A DNA stretch of 9,687 bases from Dehalococcoidia bacterium (GTDB lineage Bacteria > Chloroflexota > Dehalococcoidia > UBA2979). The stretch is taken from the NCBI GenBank assembly GCA_023228765.1, contig JALOAM010000118.1:1-9687 (forward strand), given 5' to 3'. Below the pieces are notes generated by a model, which made no database searches, had not been told where the DNA came from, and saw nothing but the letters and a program-made list of their open reading frames with translations. A program made the translations under genes and the position numbers. Below are positions 1-6,847 of the stretch, one piece after another; the stretch's first letter is position 1; every line of letters starts with the position of its first letter.

Positions 1-330
1 CAGCGCCTTCACGGTCACCTTCACGGAACGCGTGACCGTCCCGCGGTAGCCGGGGACGGACAGGCAGCCCTCGTCCAGGCGGCGCTCACCGGAGCGCTCG
101 ATCACCTCGGGGTTGATGAGGGCGAAGGGGTCCTCGTCCGGCATGCCGATCACCACGATGCGGAGCGGGACGCCGATCTGCGGCGCCGCGATCCCCACGC
201 CGTGAGCCGCGTACATCGACTCCGTCATGTCCTCGATCAGCCGCCGGATCGAGTCGTCCACCCGCGACACCTTGCGCGCGGGCTTCCGGAGCACCGGATC
301 GCCGAGGTACCGAATCGGGCGGACCGTCAA
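1..330 (-). CDS. def: Peptide deformylase, N-terminal part (runs off the window start)
   Basis: Peptide deformylase removes the formyl group from the N-terminal methionine of new proteins, in the cytoplasm at the ribosome exit. 110 codons are visible. The N-terminus has the family's usual 'IRYLGDPVLRKPA' opening. Motif I is seen as GVGIAAPQIG and motif II as EGCLSVPG, whose Cys is a metal ligand. Motif III (HExDH), with the two His ligands, lies beyond the window edge, so catalytic completeness cannot be checked. The TTG start at 330 is chosen because GGAG (340-337) sits six bases upstream. An in-frame GTG at 351 lacks an SD, and a stop lies just upstream of it. The gene follows priA on the same strand after 152 bp and has its own likely promoter. 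The priA-def neighbourhood is common in bacteria, often followed by fmt. Confidence 0.95.
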   Translation of the reverse strand, partial: MTVRPIRYLGDPVLRKPARKVSRVDDSIRRLIEDMTESMYAAHGVGIAAPQIGVPLRIVVIGMPDEDPFALINPEVIERSGERRLDEGCLSVPGYRGTVTRSVKVTVKAL

Positions 331-398
331 TGCACTCTCCGAACCGGGCACATCACGAGGTGAGAAGCGCTGTCATTGCCCTGAGACGGGCGTCGCCG

Positions 399-428
399 AT
401 TGTAGCCACGGACCCGTTTGAACGTCAG
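399..428 (-). promoter_or_regulatory. Sigma70-like promoter for def
   Basis: On the minus strand a -35-like CTGACG (428-423) is followed after 18 bases by a -10-like TACAAT (404-399), a five-of-six match to TATAAT. The predicted transcription start is near 392, leaving a leader of about 60 nt before the TTG start of def. It lies between the priA stop and def, so def can be transcribed apart from priA. Called by eye only. Confidence 0.55.
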
Positions 429-482
429 TGAACGAGGCCGCGCGGAAGATGTCCAGCGCGCCCGCCCGAGATCGCACACCCG

Positions 483-3203
483 TCAGTTCACCACCAGCGG
501 GTCCACGTCCACGATCCACCCGGGTGGCAGCTCGTCCAGCCGCTGCACCAGCTCGGAGGGCTCCCCGCCCCGCAGGAGGATCGCCCAGCGGTGCCGCCCG
601 CGGACGCGCGCGACCTGTGGCGGCGTGGGGCCGGTCACCTCGACCCCCGGCGCGTCGAGGGCAAGCGTGCGCAGCTCCGAGGCCATACGGCTCGCCTCCT
701 CGATGGCGTACGTGGGGTTGGTGTGCTGGAACAGGAGCCGCACCATCTTCGTGAACGGCGGGTAGCCGTGCTCCCCACGCCACTCCAACTCGTGCTCGAA
801 GAAGCCGTCCACGTCGTGCCCGGCGGCGTACTCGACGGCCGGGTGGTCCGGCTGGAGCGTCTGCACGATCACCCGCCCGTGGCGCTCGGCGCGGCCGGCG
901 CGGCCCGCCACCTGCACCAGCAGCTGGAACGTGCGCTCGCTGGCGCGGAAGTCGCCCTCCCGCAGCGTGTAGTCCGCCAGCACCACGCCCACCAGCGTCA
1001 CGAGCGGCAGGTCAAGGCCCTTCGCGACCATCTGCGTCCCCACCAGGACGTCCGCCTCCTGCCGCTGGAACTGCCCGAGGATCTCCTCGTGATCGGCGGG
1101 CGTCTTCGCGGTGTCGCGGTCCCAGCGGGCGATCCGCGCCGCGGGGTAGTGGCGTCGGACCTCCGCCTCCACCTGCTGCGTCCCTGCGCGCAGCGGACGG
1201 AGCGGCCGCCCGCACTCGGGGCAGTTCCGCGGCAGCGCGCGCTTCCTCCCGCACTGGTGGCAGATCAGCTGCGATCCGAGGTGGAGCGACATCGCCACGT
1301 CGCAGGAGGAGCACGTGGGCGAGTGGCCATTCGGGCAGAGGAGGTACCCCGCGAATCCTCGGCGGTTCAGGAACAGGATCGCCTGCTCATCACGGTCGAG
1401 GACCTCGCCCAGTGCCTCGACGAGCCGCGGCGAGAAGAGCTGCCGCGAGGAGCGCATGTCCACGATCTCGACCTCGGGCAGGTCGGCGACCGGCCACGGC
1501 CGCAGCACGTTCGTCGCCGGGTCGAGGACCGGGCGCATCCGCCGAGGCAGGTCGATGCGATCGATGTCGCCCTCGGCGGCCGCGAACCAGCGCTCGGCAT
1601 CCGGGGTCGCCGTGCCGAAGACCACGGTCGCGCCGGTGCGGCGCGCGAGTTCCACCGCGACGGTGCGCGCGTCGTAGCGCGGTGCGGGCTCGTGCTGCTT
1701 GTACGTCCACTCGTGCGCCTCGTCGATGACGATCAGCCCGAGGTCCGGCTGGGGCGCGAAGATGGCGGAGCGCGACCCGATCACCACGTCGTAGTCGCCG
1801 CGCTCGATGGCGTGCCACTCGTCGTATGCCTCGCCCAGCGCGAGTCCGGAGTGGAGGACGCCCGTGCGGCCGGGGAACCGCTCCGAGAAGCGGCGCACGG
1901 TCTGTGGCGTCAGCGCGATCTCCGGCACCAGCACCAGCGCCTTGCGCCCTCGGGCGACCGCGTGGGCCAGGGCGTCCAGGTAGACCTCGGTCTTGCCGGA
2001 GCCGGTCACCCCCTGGAGGAGCACCGAGCGCCCCTCGCCCGCGGCGATCCCGGCGTCGATGTGCGCGCGGATCCGCTCCGCGGCCTGCCGCTGTTCGGCG
2101 ATGAGCTCCACGGGTGGGCGTACCACCACCATCAGGCCGCGCAGCGGGTCCCGCCGATCGAGAACCTCGACCACCTCGACGAGGCCCGCGGAGACGAGGC
2201 GGTCCACCGCCTGTCGCGCCTCGCGGCCCACCTCTCCGGCGAGGCCGCGCATCGGCAGCTCGGCGGCGTGCCCGCCCTCCGCGAGGAGGGCGAGCCGTTC
2301 GAGCAGCGTCGCGGCGGCCTGATCGACGAGGCTGCGCGACAGCACCCGGAGTTCGTACTTCGCCTGGTCCTCGCCGATCTTGAGGAACACGCGGTCACCC
2401 TCACGCCGGAGGATGCCGTCGCGCAGCAGCGTGTCCACCGCGGGGGCGCCTCGCGCCTCCTTCGCCGCCACATCGAAGGGGACGCCCTCCTCCGCGATCA
2501 TCGCCGCGCGGATCGCTCGAGCACGGCGGGAGGAGCGCTTGCCCTCGATGCCCTCGGCGAAGGCGCGCGCCCGCTCCGGCGTAGTCGCGAGACGCACCAC
2601 CTGGAGCACGCGCACCTTCCCGCGCGGCGGGTCGAGGCGGTACCGGCGTTCCGCCAGCCCTCGACGGAGGAGGCCATTGAGCGCGGACTCGAACGACCGG
2701 GCGGGCACCACGTCCTTGAGGCGTGCCTTCAGGTCATCGATCACCAGCGGCTCTGCGCGCAGGGCGTCCCAGATCGCCTGCTGACGCTCGGACAGCGCCC
2801 CCGGGTCGCCCTCGTCAAGATGCGCCGAGGCCCGCGCCACCATCGAGACGGGCCGCTCCCCGGCCCCCGGCGGCAGCACCAGCGAGTACGCCTCCCACGC
2901 CGGGGACAGGTAGTACTCCCGCACCCACGAGGCCAGCGCGAGCCGCTCCGGCGAGACGGTGGGGGCATCCTCGACGGGTGGTTCCAGGTCGCGGACGGCC
3001 TCGGGGTCGTACCCCGGCGTGTCGAACGGCCCCTCGATCACGATGCCCTGCAGCGTCCGCTGCCCCCACGGCACGTGGACCACCTCGCCCGGCGCGACCT
3101 CACGCCCCGCCGGCACGCCGTACGAGAAGTCGAGGTACGTCGCACGCCCGGCGTTGACGGCGACCTTCACGAACTTACGGCGCTCCGGTGACTCCTCAGG
3201 CAT
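483..3203 (-). CDS. priA: Primosomal protein N' (replication restart helicase PriA)
   Basis: PriA binds stalled or collapsed replication forks, unwinds the lagging-strand duplex 3'-5' and starts reloading of the replicative helicase. At 906 aa it is longer than the roughly 730 aa of E. coli PriA. Residues about 10-110 match the 3'-DNA-binding domain. About 130-360 hold winged-helix-like segments, an apparent expansion. Helicase motifs: Walker A GVTGSGKTE (398-406), DEAH (494-497), GTATP (530-534), GTQMVAKG (722-729) and QVAGRAGR (764-771), so ATPase activity is expected. The zinc region holds C623, C631, C634, C648, C651, C661 and C664. The usual second Cys of the first CxxC is missing, with H627 nearby as a possible substitute. 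The ATG at 3203 has no SD but a TAGAAT hexamer six bases upstream, suggesting a leaderless message. The HIT gene lies 81 bp upstream and def downstream. The annotation is secure; only the zinc site is odd. Confidence 0.97.
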   Translation of the reverse strand: MPEESPERRKFVKVAVNAGRATYLDFSYGVPAGREVAPGEVVHVPWGQRTLQGIVIEGPFDTPGYDPEAVRDLEPPVEDAPTVSPERLALASWVREYYLSPAWEAYSLVLPPGAGERPVSMVARASAHLDEGDPGALSERQQAIWDALRAEPLVIDDLKARLKDVVPARSFESALNGLLRRGLAERRYRLDPPRGKVRVLQVVRLATTPERARAFAEGIEGKRSSRRARAIRAAMIAEEGVPFDVAAKEARGAPAVDTLLRDGILRREGDRVFLKIGEDQAKYELRVLSRSLVDQAAATLLERLALLAEGGHAAELPMRGLAGEVGREARQAVDRLVSAGLVEVVEVLDRRDPLRGLMVVVRPPVELIAEQRQAAERIRAHIDAGIAAGEGRSVLLQGVTGSGKTEVYLDALAHAVARGRKALVLVPEIALTPQTVRRFSERFPGRTGVLHSGLALGEAYDEWHAIERGDYDVVIGSRSAIFAPQPDLGLIVIDEAHEWTYKQHEPAPRYDARTVAVELARRTGATVVFGTATPDAERWFAAAEGDIDRIDLPRRMRPVLDPATNVLRPWPVADLPEVEIVDMRSSRQLFSPRLVEALGEVLDRDEQAILFLNRRGFAGYLLCPNGHSPTCSSCDVAMSLHLGSQLICHQCGRKRALPRNCPECGRPLRPLRAGTQQVEAEVRRHYPAARIARWDRDTAKTPADHEEILGQFQRQEADVLVGTQMVAKGLDLPLVTLVGVVLADYTLREGDFRASERTFQLLVQVAGRAGRAERHGRVIVQTLQPDHPAVEYAAGHDVDGFFEHELEWRGEHGYPPFTKMVRLLFQHTNPTYAIEEASRMASELRTLALDAPGVEVTGPTPPQVARVRGRHRWAILLRGGEPSELVQRLDELPPGWIVDVDPLVVN

Positions 3204-3238
3204 AGGCCGATTCTAGGAAGCGCCACGCCTCTCGTCGT
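3204..3238 (-). promoter_or_regulatory. Probable leaderless promoter of priA
   Basis: On the minus strand TAGAAT (3215-3210) lies exactly six bases before the priA ATG, which would place the transcription start at or next to the A of the ATG. A weak -35, ACGACG (3238-3233), matches TTGACA only in its central GAC, with 17-bp spacing. There is no SD between hexamer and start codon. It suggests priA is transcribed separately from the HIT gene 81 bp upstream, although read-through remains possible. Confidence 0.45.
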
Positions 3239-3284
3239 AGACGGGAGGGTCACTGCTACTCCGCGCGTCAATCGGACGGCCGAG

Positions 3285-3617
3285 CTAGCGAAGCGGTTCG
3301 CCAGACGAGACGTGGATGTGGAGATGCTTCGAGTCCTGGTACTCACCGAGGTTCGTGAGCACGCGGCAGGCTCCGTGCTCCTCTGTCAGCCGAGCCGCAA
3401 CCTGTCGAACAACCTCGAAGACAACAGGGAGCACCTCGGGTGCCTCCGGCGCGAGCAACGAGGACACATGGCGCTTCGGGATGACCACGACGTGTACCGG
3501 CCAGTACGGACGGGTGTGCCAGAACGCGAGCACGTCGTCCGTTTCCGCGACGACCTCAATCGGCGTTCGGCCGTTTAGCGCTTCATCGCAGTAGAAGTCG
3601 TCGCCTGAGTACGCCAC
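3285..3617 (-). CDS. HIT (histidine triad) family nucleotide-binding protein
   Basis: Small cytoplasmic HIT-superfamily proteins bind nucleotides and typically hydrolyse or transfer nucleoside phosphoramidates or related phosphoesters; the physiological substrate here is unknown. With the GTG start at 3617 the protein has 110 aa. The triad H-L-H-I-H is at residues 98-102, preceded by the family's N-x-G-x3-Q segment (NLGEYQ). The central WPVHVVVIPKRHV strand is typical of the HINT/HIT fold. The GTG is preferred over an ATG at 3638 because GGGAGG (3630-3625) lies seven bases upstream of it, and the extra seven residues from the ATG are glycine-rich and unlike the family. It diverges from the Fe-S scaffold gene across 35 bp and is followed by priA on the same strand. 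Confidence 0.92.
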   Translation of the reverse strand: MAYSGDDFYCDEALNGRTPIEVVAETDDVLAFWHTRPYWPVHVVVIPKRHVSSLLAPEAPEVLPVVFEVVRQVAARLTEEHGACRVLTNLGEYQDSKHLHIHVSSGEPLR

Positions 3618-3640
3618 CCGTCCGCCTCCCGCCTGCATGC

Positions 3641-3652
3641 GACAATGACGGT
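3641..3652 (+). promoter_or_regulatory. Probable leaderless -10 element of the Fe-S scaffold gene
   Basis: GACAAT (3641-3646), a four-of-six match to TATAAT, sits exactly six bases before the ATG at 3653, and no SD is present. This spacing puts the transcription start at the start codon. No good -35 is visible. The same arrangement is seen at priA. The element lies inside the 35-bp divergent gap to the HIT gene. Confidence 0.4.
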
Positions 3653-4048
3653 ATGGCAGAACGACTCTCGCCGGACGTCTACTCCGAGGTCCTCATCGAC
3701 CATTTCCAGAACCCGCGCAACGCGGGCGTGATGGAGGACGCGGACGCCGAGGCGTACGTGACGAACCCGGTGTGTGGCGACTCGCTGCGGATCTTTCTGA
3801 AGTTCGAGGACGGGTTCATCGCGCGCGCCTCGTTCCTGTCGTCGGGGTGTCCGGCCTCGATCGCCACGTCGTCCGCCGCCACGGAGCTCGTCGTCGGACG
3901 CACGCCGGAGGATGCCGCGACGCTCTCCCGGGACGACTACGCCGACGCGGTCGGCGGGCTGCCGAGGGCGAAAGTGCACTGCTCCGTGCTCGCCGCTTCC
4001 GCGGTGAGCCAGGCCGTGGAACAGTGGCGCGCGAAGACCGCGTCGTAG
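3653..4048 (+). CDS. NifU/IscU/SufU-type iron-sulfur cluster scaffold protein
   Basis: This protein is a cytoplasmic platform on which [2Fe-2S] or [4Fe-4S] clusters are assembled from cysteine-desulfurase sulfur before transfer to target proteins. It has 131 aa, the size of a single scaffold domain with no C-terminal NifU domain. It opens with the typical YSEVLIDHFQNPRNAG. The three cluster/zinc-binding cysteines are C41 (in NPVCGD, with the conserved D43), C66 (SSGCPAS) and C110 (AKVHCSVLA). The roughly 20-residue insertion of Bacillus-type SufU is not seen, and the segment around C66 resembles the NifU N-terminal domain. No cysteine desulfurase or suf gene is in the window, so its partner must be encoded elsewhere. 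The ATG at 3653 has no SD. A cofactor-synthesis gene follows after 49 bp and may share its transcript. Confidence 0.92.
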   Translation: MAERLSPDVYSEVLIDHFQNPRNAGVMEDADAEAYVTNPVCGDSLRIFLKFEDGFIARASFLSSGCPASIATSSAATELVVGRTPEDAATLSRDDYADAVGGLPRAKVHCSVLAASAVSQAVEQWRAKTAS

Positions 4049-4097
4049 CGGCACCTCGTACGGTCATCCGGGTAGTCGTCTGGGTAAGGGACAGCGC

Positions 4098-4703
4098 GTG
4101 AACGTCGCCGCGATCATCCTCGCCGCCGGGGCCTCCTCCCGCATGGGGCGCGCCAAGGCGCTGCTCCCGTGGCGGGACACCACCCTGCTCGGACACGAGA
4201 TCGAGGTACTCCAGGAGGCCGGCGTCGACCGGATCGCAGTGGTCATCGGGATGCACGCACAGCAGATCCGCCGCGCCGTCCCCGTGCCGATGCCCTTCGT
4301 GTTCAACCCTCGATGGGCGCAGGGCCGATCGACCTCGCTCGCGAAGGGCGCCTCGATGCTGCGGCGGGAGCCGCGGCCGGACGCCATCCTCGTGCAGAAC
4401 GTGGACCAGCCCACCACGGTCGGCGTCGTCGAACGACTGATCGAGGTCCTCAGAGAGTCCGGCGCTGACGCCGTGCAGCCGGTCTACCGGGACGCCGCCG
4501 GCGAAGAGCACGGCGGGCACCCCGTCCTGCTCTCCGGCGCGCTCCTCCCGGCCCTCCTCGAAGCGCGCGAGGCGACCGAGGGGATGCGTGGCGTCCTCCA
4601 CAAGCGCCGCGTGGAGCGCATCTCGCTGGACGACCCCACGGTCGGGCTCGACCTCGACACGCGCGAGGCCTACGAGGCGGCGCGGGCCGCCCTCGGCGCC
4701 TGA
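4098..4703 (+). CDS. MobA/MocA-like molybdenum cofactor nucleotidyltransferase
   Basis: This enzyme probably transfers a nucleotide from GTP or CTP to molybdopterin, giving the dinucleotide form used by molybdoenzymes. It has 201 aa. The N-terminal LAAGASSRMGRAKALLPW (8-25) is the nucleotide-binding signature with catalytic K20. D103-Q104-P105 stands where the metal-binding D-x-P usually is. G140-H141-P142 matches the GHP motif that contacts the pterin in the MocA group, and LDLDT (184-188) matches the C-terminal DxDT. The DQP and GHP features lean towards the cytidylyltransferase MocA used by xanthine-dehydrogenase-type enzymes; the guanylyltransferase MobA and other NTP transferases remain possible. 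It starts with GTG, with AAGGG about seven bases upstream, 49 bp after the scaffold gene. It ends 18 bp from the convergent ABC permease stop, with no clear terminator between. Confidence 0.87.
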   Translation: MNVAAIILAAGASSRMGRAKALLPWRDTTLLGHEIEVLQEAGVDRIAVVIGMHAQQIRRAVPVPMPFVFNPRWAQGRSTSLAKGASMLRREPRPDAILVQNVDQPTTVGVVERLIEVLRESGADAVQPVYRDAAGEEHGGHPVLLSGALLPALLEAREATEGMRGVLHKRRVERISLDDPTVGLDLDTREAYEAARAALGA

Positions 4704-4721
4704 GGCTCGCGCTGCTCGGCG

Positions 4722-5576
4722 CTACTTCCGCCGGTAGATGTAGGACGTCACCGGGGCGAAGACGGAGATGAGCACGACGCTCGCGGCCAGGACCCACATC
4801 ACCTCGAACATCGGCGCGTCACCCGCCATGATGCCTCGGACGGCGGTGGCCAGCAGGCTCACCGGGTTCCACTCGACGATCGGCTGCAGCCAGCCCGGCA
4901 TCGTGGAGGGGTCCACGAAGATGTTCGAGACGAACGTCACCGGGAAGATGATCATCATGCTCGCGCCCATGAGCGCCTCCGGGGAGCGCATGATCAGCCC
5001 GAGGGCGGTCCAGATCCATGAGAAGCAGAAGCAGAAGACCAGCAGCAGCAGCGTGCCCAGGACCATCCCGGGCAGGCCACCGTCCGGGCGGAAGCCGAGG
5101 ATCAGCCCGAGCGTGAGGATCACCGTCGACGCCATCGTGTAGCGGGCGGCGTCGCCCAGCAGCGCACCGATGAAGACCGTGGGCTGCCAGATCGGCAGCG
5201 TGCGCGTGCGGTCGAAGGTGCCCCGCTGGATCTCCTTGTTCAACGTGTGGCCCGTGTACATCGTGATCATCACGACGGTCTGGACCAGGATGCCCGGCAG
5301 CAGGAACTGCAGGTACTCCGTCACCGACCCGGCCAGCGCGCCTCCGAAGAGGTACGTGAACATCAGCACGAACATGATCGGGAACATCGTCACGTCGCCC
5401 AGTTGTTCCGGGACGTGCTTGATCTTCAGCAGCGCGCGCCAGCCGAACGTGAACGACTGTGAGATCACGCTGGGGCGCGAGGGCCGCGTGCCGGCGCCGA
5501 GGGCGGCTCGCACGCGGTCGATGTCGGACTCGAACGCGTCGCGTTCGCGGGGTCGGGTCGGGGTGGCCGTCGTCAT
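4722..5576 (-). CDS. ABC-2 type transporter permease (DrrB-like)
   Basis: This is the membrane half of an exporter of the daunorubicin-resistance type, which moves hydrophobic compounds or lipids out of the cell. It has 284 aa: a charged cytoplasmic N-terminus of about 45 residues and roughly six membrane segments near 62-82, 92-110, 134-161, 168-195, 203-220 and 257-281. The loop with the EIQRGTFDRTRTLP stretch (115-128) and the FVSNIFVDPSTMPGWLQPIVEWNP segment are typical of ABC-2/DrrB permeases. Its ATG overlaps the TGA of the ATPase gene as ATGA, and GGAGG lies seven bases upstream, so the two are probably co-translated. The substrate cannot be read from the sequence; no biosynthetic or resistance gene lies next to it. 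Confidence 0.93.
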   Translation of the reverse strand: MTTATPTRPRERDAFESDIDRVRAALGAGTRPSRPSVISQSFTFGWRALLKIKHVPEQLGDVTMFPIMFVLMFTYLFGGALAGSVTEYLQFLLPGILVQTVVMITMYTGHTLNKEIQRGTFDRTRTLPIWQPTVFIGALLGDAARYTMASTVILTLGLILGFRPDGGLPGMVLGTLLLLVFCFCFSWIWTALGLIMRSPEALMGASMMIIFPVTFVSNIFVDPSTMPGWLQPIVEWNPVSLLATAVRGIMAGDAPMFEVMWVLAASVVLISVFAPVTSYIYRRK

Positions 5577-6535
5577 GCGGCATCCTCCGTGGTCTCGGCC
5601 GGTCGGCCGGTAAGGGCCAGGAAGACCTCGTCCAGGCTGGGTTGGGCGAGCGAGAAGTTCACGATCGGGATGCCCTCCCGCGTCAGCTCCGCCACGGCGA
5701 GGGCCGCCCGGTCCGCGTCGGCGACGCGGACGGAGAGCGACGCTGGATCCGCGTCCACGATCACCGGCTCACCGAGCACCCGCTCCAGCGTGGCCTGTGC
5801 CGCCTCGCGGCGGTCCTCCTGCTCCACGCGGACGCGGAGGGCGCCCGAGCCCACGGAGGCCTTCAGGTCGTTCGGGGTGCCCTCCGCGATGACTTTGCCT
5901 CGGTCGATGACCGCGATGCGCCCGGCGAGTTGGTCCGCCTCCTCGAGGTACTGCGTGGTCAGGATGACCGTGGTGCCCTCCGCGACCAGCGCGCGGACGA
6001 CGTCCCACACCTGGTTCCGACTGCGCGGGTCGAGGCCCGTGGTCGGCTCGTCCAGGAAGATCAGGTCTGGCGTGACGACGATGCTCGACGCGATGTCGAG
6101 GCGGCGGCGCATCCCACCGGAGTAGTGCTTGACCAGCTTCGCGCCCGCCTCGGCGAGTCCGAACGCGTCGAGGAGCTGGAGCGCACGGGCCTTCGCATCG
6201 CGGTTGGAGTACCCGAACAAGCGCCCGAGGAACACGAGGTTCTCGATGCCGGTGAGGTCGTCGTCCACGGAGGAGAACTGCCCCGTCAGGCTCATGCGGC
6301 TGCGGACCGCGTCCGGCTCCTTCGTCACGTCATGTCCGAGGACGCGCGCGACCCCGGCATCCGGGCGGAGCAGCGTGGTCAGGATGCGGATCGCGGTGGT
6401 CTTACCGGCCCCGTTCGGCCCGAGCACGCCGTAGACGCCGCCCTGCGCGACCGCCAGGTCGAGGCCGTCGATCGCCTTCGTGTCCCCGAAGTGCTTGACC
6501 ACGCCGGTCGCTTCGACGGCCAGCTCTGATGCCAT
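5573..6535 (-). CDS. ABC transporter ATP-binding protein (DrrA-like)
   Basis: This is the cytoplasmic ATPase that drives the adjacent ABC-2 permease. It has 320 aa. Walker A GPNGAGKT is at 39-46, the Q-loop at Q86, the signature YSGGMRRRL at 138-146 and Walker B LIFLDEP at 158-164 with D-loop GLDPRS. The H-loop has Gln (TTQYLEEAD, Q195) in place of the usual His, which I recall as frequent in the DrrA family. A C-terminal domain of about 100 residues ends in the family's SLDEVFLALTGR. The ATG at 6535 is chosen because AGGAG lies seven bases upstream; an earlier in-frame ATG at 6613 would add 26 residues unlike the family and has no SD. The gene overlaps the permease by four bases. It diverges from nuoI across 312 bp. 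Confidence 0.96.
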   Translation of the reverse strand: MASELAVEATGVVKHFGDTKAIDGLDLAVAQGGVYGVLGPNGAGKTTAIRILTTLLRPDAGVARVLGHDVTKEPDAVRSRMSLTGQFSSVDDDLTGIENLVFLGRLFGYSNRDAKARALQLLDAFGLAEAGAKLVKHYSGGMRRRLDIASSIVVTPDLIFLDEPTTGLDPRSRNQVWDVVRALVAEGTTVILTTQYLEEADQLAGRIAVIDRGKVIAEGTPNDLKASVGSGALRVRVEQEDRREAAQATLERVLGEPVIVDADPASLSVRVADADRAALAVAELTREGIPIVNFSLAQPSLDEVFLALTGRPAETTEDAA

Positions 6536-6558
6536 GCTGGAACTCCTGCCTCGATGGA

Positions 6559-6583
6559 TGGACGCGTTTCCCGCGACCGTCCA
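6559..6583. repeat. Inverted repeat upstream of the ABC ATPase gene
   Basis: Six-base arms TGGACG (6559-6564) and CGTCCA (6578-6583) flank 13 bases, 24 bp before the ATPase start and just outside its SD. The size suits an operator for a dimeric repressor such as the TetR type that often controls drug exporters, or a leader hairpin. No regulator gene is present nearby to support either reading. Confidence 0.3.
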
Positions 6584-6759
6584 ACGCACGGGACAAGTTA
6601 GACGATCGGACACCCTTCATTGTTCCCGGATGGCACGGGCCCGTTCGCTTACTTGTGATAGGCTGCACGAAGTCCCGAGGACTCCGCGGGCCGCCCTCGA
6701 CGAGCGGCGCCGCTGGACGGCACCGCCAGGAGCGGGTATCTCTCGGGAAGACCGTCCGG

Positions 6760-6765
6760 TATGCT
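6760..6765 (+). promoter_or_regulatory. Possible -10 element for nuoI
   Basis: TATGCT matches TATAAT in four positions and would give a leader of about 76 nt before the GTG start of nuoI. No recognisable -35 is found at 16-18 bp upstream, so the call is weak. Confidence 0.25.
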
Positions 6766-6847
6766 GCCGGGCGCAGGGCGGGTGACAGCACGGGCCGGGG
6801 TCGATCCTCCAGAGCCGTCGCTGGCCGCCCACGGGAAGCGAGCAGTT

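Larger units (their letters stand above)
6536..6847. promoter_or_regulatory. Divergent intergenic region between the ABC exporter and nuoI
   Basis: These 312 bases hold no convincing gene; short ORFs reading into them are extensions or shadows. On the minus strand the ABC SD (6547-6543) is clear, but no good -35/-10 pair was found. On the plus strand TATGCT (6760-6765) is a possible -10 for nuoI, and a weaker extended -10, TG-A-TAGGCT (6656-6664), lies upstream; neither has a good -35. Symmetric elements are: TGGACG/CGTCCA arms (6559-6583), a perfect 10-bp palindrome (6635-6644), AGTCC/GGACT with a 3-base loop (6671-6683) and a perfect 12-bp palindrome (6703-6714). Any could be a regulator site, but short GC palindromes also arise by chance here. 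Confidence 0.5.

Noticed and set aside
423..482. A possible terminator hairpin after priA
   Set aside because: Only a five-base CGCGC/GCGCG stem with a 12-base loop and no T-run is visible, too weak to call.
591..3191. An 866-codon open frame on the plus strand, antisense across nearly all of priA
   Set aside because: Its translation is a low-complexity Arg/His/Leu/Val-rich run with no family motif, as expected from the mirror of a high-G+C gene; PriA on the other strand has full motif support.
4704..4721. A terminator between the convergent cofactor gene and ABC permease gene
   Set aside because: The 18-bp gap has no stable stem and no T-run.
6536..6613. N-terminal extension of the ABC ATPase from the ATG at 6613
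   Set aside because: The added 26 residues do not resemble the family and have no SD, whereas the ATG at 6535 has an ideal one.
6761..6847. N-terminal extension of NuoI from the ATG at 6761
   Set aside because: It gives a proline/alanine/arginine-rich stretch not found in NuoI and overlaps the likely -10 region.
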